Shown: in pieces, positions 14,555 through 20,185 of the stretch
Position numbering within the stretch: position 1 is the stretch's first letter
Layout of the letters: the number at the start of each line of letters is the position of its first letter
Assembly: GCF_046707225.1 (NCBI RefSeq)
Contig: NZ_JBJKOP010000006.1
Location: forward strand, 1-28,739
Reading direction: 5' to 3'
Length of the DNA stretch: 28,739 nt
Source: Caproicibacter sp046707225
GTDB taxonomy: Bacteria > Bacillota > Clostridia > Oscillospirales > Acutalibacteraceae
Made by a program: the position numbers and the translations under genes
The notes under the pieces: generated by a model
The model's input: the letters and a program-made list of their open reading frames with translations, nothing else
Databases searched by the model: none
Told to the model about the DNA's origin: nothing

Positions 14555-15625
14555 CTAGTTCAGTTGGGACAAAGTCGCGGCAAGCGCTTTGCCAAACAGT
14601 TCTCCGCCGTAAACCGCTTCGTCCAGTTTATTCGCGTCCGTGCCGATTTCAACCAGCAGGGAGCCGTGGGTCACGTTTTCGTTGTACCGCCGCGCACAGA
14701 AATTCAGCGGGCGCGCCAGATTCGGATACAGATCCGCCATGGATTTCTGGAGCCTGACGGCAAGCCTCATATTGTACTCCCAGTCCGGGAAGCCAAGGTC
14801 GCCGGTGTCGTCGCAGCCGGAGATCACCATCACCTGCGCGGCTTTTTTCCCGTTCACAATCGCCGTCGGCTTTAAACGCGTCCCATCGGAACGGGTCATC
14901 GCGTCGCGGTGAAGATCAATTGTCACCTGAATTCCGGGATATTTTTTCAGGTCATTCTGCATTGTCACGATTGACCTGCCATAGGAACCATTGTAGGCCG
15001 GATAATCGTGATAGGTCGTGTCGTGAATCACGCCGATTCCCGCGTCCTCCAACTGTTTCGCAATCGCGTCTCCCACGGCACAGACGCTCAGCGATTTATC
15101 CGTCGACCGCGTCACTCCGTCAAAGGCCTCGGTCGTATGCGTGTGGTAAATCAGCACCTGCGGCCCGGCGTTTTTCTTAATTTTAACGTCCGGCTGTTTT
15201 TTCAGTTCTTCGCCGATGTCGATCGAATGATGCCGATTCGAATTTTTAACATAGAAGTTTTCATATTTGCTGCCTCCGGTGTTAATGCACATCTCCTCCA
15301 CGCCGCTTTCAACCGAATCCGTCCCGGACGGCGCGGCACTTTCCTTTCCCGAAGATGAGGAGCTTGGGAACGAGGACGAAGGGACGGACGACGACGGCGG
15401 GATTGATTCCTTTGAGGAGGGAGCGGCGGAAGACGGGACGGTGTCGTCCGTCTCGTCCGCGCTCCGGTAGCCGTCCGCCGAGCCGTAGGGCAGAATGAAA
15501 CCCGCCGCCGCAACCGCCGTGTTTTGACCGAATCCGCTGGGAAGGCGCACGGTCACGCACGCGACCGCCAGGGCGGCCAGCAGCGCCGACGCCATTCCCA
15601 TTAATTTTTCCTTACCCTTTTTCAT
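14555..15625 (-). CDS. spoIIP: Stage II sporulation protein P (septal peptidoglycan hydrolase)
   Basis: ATG at 15625 (MKKGKEK) is chosen because GGAGG lies 6 nt upstream; in-frame ATGs at 15652 and 15640 lack a site. SpoIIP is the amidase/endopeptidase that, with SpoIID and SpoIIM, thins the septal wall during engulfment in the mother cell. Seen: an N-terminal membrane helix (about 8-28), a Ser/Pro-rich linker (about 55-105), and an amidase_3-like domain. Probable zinc ligands are in VLIYHTHTTEAF (His, Glu), TIDLHRDA (His) and LLVEIGTDAN (Glu). The C-terminus is complete. It follows gpr, the usual Clostridia order. The TAG stop is part of the repeat array. Confidence 0.95.
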   Translation of the reverse strand: MKKGKEKLMGMASALLAALAVACVTVRLPSGFGQNTAVAAAGFILPYGSADGYRSADETDDTVPSSAAPSSKESIPPSSSVPSSSFPSSSSSGKESAAPSGTDSVESGVEEMCINTGGSKYENFYVKNSNRHHSIDIGEELKKQPDVKIKKNAGPQVLIYHTHTTEAFDGVTRSTDKSLSVCAVGDAIAKQLEDAGIGVIHDTTYHDYPAYNGSYGRSIVTMQNDLKKYPGIQVTIDLHRDAMTRSDGTRLKPTAIVNGKKAAQVMVISGCDDTGDLGFPDWEYNMRLAVRLQKSMADLYPNLARPLNFCARRYNENVTHGSLLVEIGTDANKLDEAVYGGELFGKALAATLSQLN

Positions 15626-15903
15626 ATCCGTCCTCCGCATGTTATCAGTCATTTTTATGCGGCGAACATCGGATTCAGACCTCCGAGCCGGATGGACGCA
15701 AAGCGTTTGCGCCTGCGGCGGCCACGATTCGCAAGCATCCGAAAACTCCGTGCATCTCTTGCAAGGGGTACGTTCTGTTCCGGCTTGTTATAAAAACACC
15801 GCGCCCAGCCCGGCCTTTTTCCGGTTAAACCGGTCCCGGAGGAAATTTCGCTTGATCCGCCGCGAGGAACCTTTTGCCGTGACAGACAAAGGGTTCAGAA
15901 AAC
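15626..15903. other. Gene-free gap between spoIIP and the third repeat copy
   Basis: No credible gene. It holds a perfect 13-base palindrome CCGGTTAAACCGG (15821-15833) and a GCAAA-GCG-TTTGC inverted repeat near 15684. The gap should contain the spoIIP promoter, but I find no convincing sigma-E-type match. Confidence 0.35.
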
Positions 15904-16047
15904 TTCTTCCCTCCGTCCTGCGGGCAAGACGCTGTTTCCTCCGGGTTTGCATGCGGACTTCGGGAGCTGCTCCTCTCCGTCCCGCCCGGCAACGCCGCGA
16001 ACCCGCTCCGTTCCCCGCGGCGGGCCGAAGATGCAGCGGCACGCTGC
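15904..16047 (-). repeat. Hairpin-rich repeat, locus 3 (after gpr), diverged
   Basis: It begins right after the gpr TAG with GCAGCG-TGC-CGCTGC (16033-16047), then a CCCGCC block, a variable middle, GGGCGGGAC, a GGAGAGG purine tract and CAGCTCCC. A second, more decayed unit carrying ACGGAGGGAAGAA follows. Same order of blocks as at lepA and spoIIP, but with lower identity. Confidence 0.75.
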
Positions 16048-16860
16048 CTAGGTCAGCTCTTCAAACTCCTCCACGCTCAGCGAGGGATTCACCGCGCGGT
16101 TGATCCCCATGGCGATCAGGCGCGCGCCCCGCTTGATGATTAAGTCAACTTCGCGCGGGGTCACCATCATGGACGCGCCGCGCGGGGCGATTTTGTCCTG
16201 CGGGCCCTCCCGGCCCAGCAGGTCCGCCGCGAGGGTGGCGGCGTCCACCACGGTCGGGATGCCCATACTGACGACCGGGACGCCAAGCGTCTTCCGGTCA
16301 ATACGCGGGCGGGAATTTCCGACCCCGGAGCCGGGCGAGATTCCGGCGGAGCTGAGCTGCACCGTGCACCCCAGGCGCGATGGGCTGCGCGCGGCAAGAG
16401 CGTCCACCGCGATGACCGCCGCGGGCTTCACTTCCCCGACGACGGCCCGCAGCACCTCAAACGCCTCCATGCCGGTGCAGCCGAGCACTCCCGGGCTGAT
16501 GACCGCGACCGGCCGCAGTCCTTCCAGCCCCGTGACGCGGGCCAGCTCGCCTTTAATATAGCGCGTTGCGAGCACCTCCTCCGCAACAAGCGGGCCGAGC
16601 GCGTCCGGCGTCACACTGCGGTTGCCGAGTCCCGCCGCAAGAATCATCCCCTCCTTCGGCAGAAGCGCCTCCAGCTCGGAGGCAACCATCTTCAGCAGCG
16701 AGTCGTTGGAATCGATGTGGTCGGAGATCGCCTGCACCTCCATTGTTACATAAGTGCCCCCGTTTTCGTCGATCCGGGTCATGACGCAGCCGTCCTTTTC
16801 CGTTCTTACCTGTTTTGCGGGTTCTGTGGATTCCAGAGCAAGGTCTGTGCGGAAGTTCAT
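16048..16860 (-). CDS. gpr: GPR endopeptidase (spore germination protease)
   Basis: ATG at 16860 (MNFRTDLA) with AAGGGAAG about 9 nt upstream; 270 residues. GPR (MEROPS A25) is made in the forespore as a zymogen and degrades small acid-soluble spore proteins early in germination. Seen: RTDLALES at 4-11, matching the conserved sequence where Bacillus zymogens are processed; ILAAGLGNRSVTPDALGP; ISPGVLGCTGMEA; AVIAVDALAARSPSRLGCTVQLS; and ISPGSGVGNSRP. It is shorter than Bacillus GPR (about 370) with almost no propeptide ahead of RTDLA, typical of clostridial forms. It is followed by spoIIP. Confidence 0.95.
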   Translation of the reverse strand: MNFRTDLALESTEPAKQVRTEKDGCVMTRIDENGGTYVTMEVQAISDHIDSNDSLLKMVASELEALLPKEGMILAAGLGNRSVTPDALGPLVAEEVLATRYIKGELARVTGLEGLRPVAVISPGVLGCTGMEAFEVLRAVVGEVKPAAVIAVDALAARSPSRLGCTVQLSSAGISPGSGVGNSRPRIDRKTLGVPVVSMGIPTVVDAATLAADLLGREGPQDKIAPRGASMMVTPREVDLIIKRGARLIAMGINRAVNPSLSVEEFEELT

Positions 16861-16889
16861 TCCAATCTTCCCTTCTTTCAAAAAATTAC

Positions 16890-16918
16890 TTGCTTTTTCT
16901 TTGTATCAATGATAATAT
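16890..16918 (+). promoter_or_regulatory. Probable promoter of rpsT
   Basis: Plus strand: TTGCTT (16890-16895), 17-nt spacer, TAATAT (16913-16918), about 35 bases before the rpsT start, in the divergent gap with gpr. Confidence 0.5.
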
Positions 16919-16952
16919 GAATTGTAAAACTATGCACAAAGGAGGTAGAACG

Positions 16953-17216
16953 ATGCCAAATATCAAATCAGCCAAAAAGCGTGTAAGAGTCATCGCCACA
17001 AAAACTCTGATTAACAAGTCCGCGACCGCGGAACTGAAGACGGATATAAAGAAGGCCGTTCTCGCTGTGGAAAACGGCGACGCAACCAGTGCGGAAGCGG
17101 TGAAAGTCGCTGTGAAAAAGATCGACCAGGCCGTGGCTAAGGGAATTCTGCACAAGAACAACGCGGCAAGGAAAAAATCGGCGCTTGCCGGCAAACTGAA
17201 CGCGGCGAAGGCGTAA
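16953..17216 (+). CDS. rpsT: Small ribosomal subunit protein bS20
   Basis: 87 residues; ATG at 16953 behind AAAGGAGGT. bS20 binds 16S rRNA in the body of the 30S subunit. The N-terminal MPNIKSAKKRVRV is the family signature. The rest is Lys/Ala-rich and helical, with HKNNAARKKSALAGKLN at the C-terminus. Divergent from gpr, as is common in Firmicutes. Monocistronic, closed by the terminator at 17237-17265. Confidence 0.98.
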   Translation: MPNIKSAKKRVRVIATKTLINKSATAELKTDIKKAVLAVENGDATSAEAVKVAVKKIDQAVAKGILHKNNAARKKSALAGKLNAAKA

Positions 17217-17236
17217 TCCTTCCCCTCGCGTAAAGC

Positions 17237-17265
17237 AAAAGCAGAGCGGCATGCCCTGCTTTTTT
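17237..17265 (+). terminator. Rho-independent terminator of rpsT
   Basis: AAAAGCAG (17237-17244) pairs with CTGCTTTT (17256-17263), followed by T residues. Confidence 0.85.
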
Positions 17266-17369
17266 ACTATCCGTTCGTTTCCCTTCCGGACAAGTTGACA
17301 TTTTCCCGGTTTTTGATTATCATGAATACGGACGGATTTGAAGCCATCGTGCATACGGAGGTGCTCGTT

Positions 17370-17522
17370 TTGAAGAATACAGGAAAGCTGAATCTGCTGC
17401 TTACCATTTTGTCCTCGATCGCCGCAATGGTCGCCGTGGCGGTCGCCGTCGTTCTTTTTTTCGAAAAGAAAAAGAAAGACGAGGAAGAGCTTGAGCATTA
17501 TCTTGACTGTTCCATCCAGTAA
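17370..17522 (+). CDS. Small single-pass membrane protein (50 aa)
   Basis: TTG start at 17370 with GGAGGTG 7 nt upstream; the longer frame from an ATG at 17295 has no ribosome binding site. The product is a short basic N-terminus, one strong helix (about 8-30, LLTILSSIAAMVAVAVAVVLF), then FEKKKKDEEELEHYLDCSIQ, a lysine stop-transfer patch followed by an acidic Cys-bearing tail. The overall form looks conserved and regulatory, but I do not know a function. A terminator follows. Confidence 0.75.
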   Translation: MKNTGKLNLLLTILSSIAAMVAVAVAVVLFFEKKKKDEEELEHYLDCSIQ

Positions 17523-17548
17523 GAATCCGATGCGGCGCTGCGTTCATG

Positions 17549-17577
17549 CGGACAGGTTTTAGAGGCCTGTCCGTTTT
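17549..17577 (+). terminator. Terminator of the 50-residue membrane protein gene
   Basis: CGGACAGG (17549-17556) pairs with CCTGTCCG (17566-17573), followed by TTTTGCATTTTA. Confidence 0.85.
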
Positions 17578-17582
17578 GCATT

Positions 17583-17783
17583 TTACGGCCGCCTGCCGGC
17601 CTGCTGCATCCGCACCCGCCTTCTTCTTTTTCGTTGCGCATATCGTTTGGCAAGGCGGTACACATATTTTGCAATTTGCCAAAGAACGGTAAACAGAAAG
17701 CTTCCGCTGACGATCCGAAAAACCCGCCATGCAAGACTCGCGTAGCGGTACCCCGCTTTCGCGTACTGGAACGCGGGATTAGC
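17583..17783 (-). CDS. Possible small basic protein overlapping the spoVAE stop (no clear start)
   Basis: A minus-strand frame open from within the end of spoVAE to a TAA at 17583-17585. The translation looks protein-like: aromatic and amphipathic (AWRVFRIVSGSFLFTVLWQI) with a very basic end (RKRRRRVRMQQ). The only in-frame start candidates near the 5' end are non-standard (ATA), with a G-rich stretch before it. It could be a short gene with a rare start, a decayed gene, or chance. The plus-strand frame over it is judged a shadow. Confidence 0.25.
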   Translation of the reverse strand, partial: ANPAFQYAKAGYRYASLAWRVFRIVSGSFLFTVLWQIAKYVYRLAKRYAQRKRRRRVRMQQAGRRP

Positions 17784-18135
17784 TTTTATCCCCCGATTTT
17801 GAAAACAAAGCGGCCAGGTAGCCGAAGAACACCGCAGCCGCGATTCCGGCTGCCCCCGCCGTCACTCCGCCTGAGAACACGCCCAGCAGGCCGTGTTCCC
17901 TGACGGCTTCCAGCGTGCCTTTCGCCATCAAATACCCAAAGCCGGTCAGCGGAACGGTCGCCCCGCAGCCGGCGAAATCCACCAGCGGCTCGTAGACGCC
18001 CAGCGCGCCCAGAACAACGCCCACGGTCACGAACGTGACCAGAATCCTTGCCGGCGTCATTTTGGTAAAATCAATCAGAATCTGCCCAACGACGCAGATC
18101 GCGCCGCCGATGAGAAACGCCCAAACAAAATCCAT
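17779..18135 (-). CDS. spoVAE: Stage V sporulation protein AE
   Basis: ATG at 18135 (MDFVWAF) with GAGGTG 6 nt upstream; 118 residues. Part of the SpoVA channel that moves dipicolinic acid into the forespore and out during germination. It is almost entirely membrane-embedded, with four hydrophobic segments. Conserved stretches are ICVVGQILIDFTKMTPARILV and ATVPLTGFGYLMAKG. Usually encoded right after spoVAC and spoVAD, but here it stands alone between unrelated genes on the opposite strand. Confidence 0.93.
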   Translation of the reverse strand: MDFVWAFLIGGAICVVGQILIDFTKMTPARILVTFVTVGVVLGALGVYEPLVDFAGCGATVPLTGFGYLMAKGTLEAVREHGLLGVFSGGVTAGAAGIAAAVFFGYLAALFSKSGDKS

Positions 18136-18153
18136 TGAAAACACCTCGGGTTT

Positions 18154-18181
18154 AGTTTCGCCCGCGGCGCGGATTGTATAC
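18154..18181 (-). promoter_or_regulatory. Possible forespore (sigma-F/G-type) promoter of spoVAE
   Basis: Minus strand: GTATA (18177-18181), 14-nt spacer, GGCGAAACT (18154-18162), which fits the GGnnAnAnT form of sigma-F -10 elements. The spacer is one or two bases short, so this is tentative. Confidence 0.35.
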
Positions 18182-18197
18182 ATATCAGGAGGAAAAA

Positions 18198-18989
18198 ATG
18201 AACAAAAAAACCGTGTTTTTCGATATTGACGGCACTCTGCTCGGGAACAGAAACGGCCGGCGTTTTCAGGTTCCGGAAAGCGCCCTGCGCGCCCTGGACG
18301 CGCTTCGTAAAAACGGTCACCGCATCGCGATTTGCTCCGGCCGGCAGGAGGCGTTTATCCACAAATTTTTCCCCGGTCTGTTTCAAAGCTATGTCGCGCA
18401 AAACGGAGCGCATGTGGTCTTTGACGGCGAAACCGTAGTGGACCGTCTGCTGCCGACCGAGCGAATCCGCAGCCTGATCTCCCATTTCGACTCGTTCGGG
18501 TGCAGCTATGTTTTCGTCGGCAAGCACCACGGCTGGGCGCGCAATGTGCCGGACAGGTTTTTCAGCCAGATGGAAGAGATTTACGGCCTGCCCGATTTTC
18601 TGGTTGCGAGCTGGGAACCGGAGCAGGTGGAATCGGGTATGATGGACTTCATCTTTGAAACGGACGAGGACTTTGAACGGTGCGCCGGCGCGTTCACCGG
18701 CGGCATGATCGTCAACCGGCACCCGGGCGGGCTGACCAGCGACATGAGCTTTCTGGAATGGGACAAAGCGAAGGGGATCGAAGCATTTCTTTCCCACACC
18801 GGCATTCCGAAAGAGGATACGGTCGCGTTCGGGGACGGCTACAACGACATCACGATGATGGGCGCGGTCGGATGCGCCGTCGCGATGGGCAACGCCGTCG
18901 ACGAGGTTAAGGAAAAGGCCGATTATGTAACCTCCCCGATTTTTGAGGACGGAATCGAGCGGGGTTTAAAACATCTGGAGCTGATTTAG
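18198..18989 (+). CDS. Cof-type HAD-IIB family hydrolase (sugar/nucleotide phosphatase)
   Basis: 263 residues; ATG at 18198 behind AGGAGG. HAD phosphatases use an aspartyl-phosphate intermediate. Seen: motif I FFDIDGTLLG with D9 and D11; motif II in IAICSGR; motif III Lys in WDKAKGIEAFL; motif IV FGDGYNDITMM, plus GCAVAMGNAVDEVKEKADYVT near the C-terminus. The class IIB cap lies between motifs II and III. Substrates in this family include sugar phosphates, pyridoxal phosphate and flavin phosphates, and cannot be assigned here. Divergent from spoVAE by 62 bases. Confidence 0.92.
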   Translation: MNKKTVFFDIDGTLLGNRNGRRFQVPESALRALDALRKNGHRIAICSGRQEAFIHKFFPGLFQSYVAQNGAHVVFDGETVVDRLLPTERIRSLISHFDSFGCSYVFVGKHHGWARNVPDRFFSQMEEIYGLPDFLVASWEPEQVESGMMDFIFETDEDFERCAGAFTGGMIVNRHPGGLTSDMSFLEWDKAKGIEAFLSHTGIPKEDTVAFGDGYNDITMMGAVGCAVAMGNAVDEVKEKADYVTSPIFEDGIERGLKHLELI

Positions 18990-19200
18990 CCTTTCCCCGG
19001 TCATTCATTACCAAAGCGAGTCCGGGGATTCCTCCCTCGCCATGCGCGTCTACACCACCGGCGTGCCGATGGACCGGGAAGGTCTTGCAGCGCTTTGTAA
19101 AAAGGTCTTTCCGGACGGATCGCGCGGCCTTTCCGCCGCACCGGCGGACAAAACGGGCTGTTGCGGCTCATCTGAAAACCTCGCAAAAAATGCGTCTTAA
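18985..19200 (+). pseudogene. Possible C-terminal gene remnant (72 codons, no start)
   Basis: A frame overlapping the HAD stop runs to a TAA at 19198. It reads like the end of a real protein (MRVYTTGVPMDREGLAALC then KTGCCGSSENLAKNAS) but has no good start codon or ribosome binding site. A terminator overlaps its stop. I do not recognise the family. It could also be chance. Confidence 0.25.
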
Positions 19201-19233
19201 TCAGGCTATAATAGCCGTTTTAAGGCGCATTTT
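19187..19233. terminator. AAAATGCG-type terminator hairpin (copy 2)
   Basis: AAAATGCGTCTTAA (19187-19200) pairs with TTAAGGCGCATTTT (19220-19233), one wobble pair, enclosing a small GGCTA/TAGCC hairpin. The arms match those at 12327-12364. Confidence 0.75.
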
Positions 19234-19242
19234 CTTATTTTC

Positions 19243-19296
19243 GGCGCTGCTGATTTGCTAACGCAAATTCATGGTGCAGCAGCCCCTTTTGCTTTT
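19243..19296. terminator. Composite hairpin between the remnant and the SDR gene
   Basis: GGCGCTGCTG pairs with CAGCAGCCCC (one mismatch), enclosing ATTTGC-TAAC-GCAAAT. A T-rich tract follows on the plus strand (19287-19296). It lies 8 bases from the SDR stop and probably serves as a convergent terminator. Confidence 0.6.
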
Positions 19297-19304
19297 TCGC
19301 ATTG

Positions 19305-20078
19305 TTATGTGATGGAAAAGCCGCCGTCCACCACGATAAACTGGCCCGTTGTGTAGCTGCACGCATCGGAGGAAAAGAACAGCACCGGCCCGTTCAGCTC
19401 GCCCCTTGCTCCCGGCCGGGAAGCCGGGCAGAGGGAATTGTACATGTTCATGAACGCCTCGTGCTTAAACAGCGTGTTTTCGGTCATTTCGGACTCGAAC
19501 AGCCCGGGACCGAGCGCGTTGACCGTGATTCCGTCCCTGGCGTAGCTTGCCGCCATTCCTTTGGTCAGGCCGAGCACGGCGGCTTTCGAGGTGTTGTAAA
19601 CATGGCGGACCAGCGCGTCCGCCTTATCCGCAAGGATGGCGTTAACGGAGGCGATATTGACGATTCTGCCGTATTTGCGCTCCCTCATACCGGGAACCAC
19701 ATATTTGCACATCAGATAGATGCCCTTCACATTGACATCCATGGAGCGGTCCCACTGGTCTTCGGTCAGCGTTTCGACGGACCCGCCCTGCGCGATTCCC
19801 GCGTCGTTTAAAAGAATATCGATTTTCCCGAACGCGCCGAGCACCTGCTCCACGGCGGCCTTGACGCTGTCTTCTTTGGAAACGTCGCAAGGCACCGCAA
19901 GCGCCTTCCGGCCCATTGCCTCGATTTCTTTCACCACGGCGTCCAGCTTTTCCCTGCGCCGGGCCAGCAGCGCAACATCGGCGTCCTGCGCGGCGTAAGC
20001 TCTCGCCGCGTCGGCCCCCAGCCCGCTGGAAGCCCCCGTGACAACGGCAACCTTCCCGGTCAGATCGAATAAATTCAT
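19305..20078 (-). CDS. SDR family NAD(P)-dependent oxidoreductase
   Basis: 257 residues; ATG at 20078 with GTGAGGG about 7 nt upstream. Classical short-chain dehydrogenase: TGASSGLG cofactor loop (14-21), catalytic N116, S144, Y161 and K165 (YNTSK), and a C-terminal TGQFIVVDGGFSIT. The usual NNAG motif reads N91-D92-A93-G94, an uncommon substitution at a structural position. The overall pattern resembles gluconate 5-dehydrogenase or FabG-like enzymes; the substrate cannot be told. It has its own promoter between it and asnB. Confidence 0.92.
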   Translation of the reverse strand: MNLFDLTGKVAVVTGASSGLGADAARAYAAQDADVALLARRREKLDAVVKEIEAMGRKALAVPCDVSKEDSVKAAVEQVLGAFGKIDILLNDAGIAQGGSVETLTEDQWDRSMDVNVKGIYLMCKYVVPGMRERKYGRIVNIASVNAILADKADALVRHVYNTSKAAVLGLTKGMAASYARDGITVNALGPGLFESEMTENTLFKHEAFMNMYNSLCPASRPGARGELNGPVLFFSSDACSYTTGQFIVVDGGFSIT

Positions 20079-20122
20079 AAAAATCCCTCACTTTCTAAAT
20101 ATATAATAACGATTCTTGTTTT

Positions 20123-20151
20123 ATTATATCCCGCCCCGATGAAAAAAACAA
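20123..20151 (-). promoter_or_regulatory. Promoter of the SDR gene
   Basis: Minus strand: TTGTTT (20146-20151), 17-nt spacer, TATAAT (20123-20128). The -35 overlaps the T run of the asnB terminator, so the two signals are packed together. Confidence 0.6.
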
Positions 20152-20175
20152 GACTCTCCGGAAGTTCCGAAGAGT
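20142..20175 (-). terminator. Rho-independent terminator of asnB
   Basis: Minus strand: GACTCTTCGGAA and TTCCGGAGAGTC form a nearly perfect stem (one wobble), followed by TTGTTTTTTT. Confidence 0.85.
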
Positions 20176-20185
20176 CCAAAATCGA

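Noticed and set aside
13344..14558. 404-codon plus-strand frame across the Ser-rich gene, the 69-residue gene and the repeat array
   Set aside because: Antisense to two minus-strand genes with good ribosome binding sites, then runs through repeats. Composition is not protein-like.
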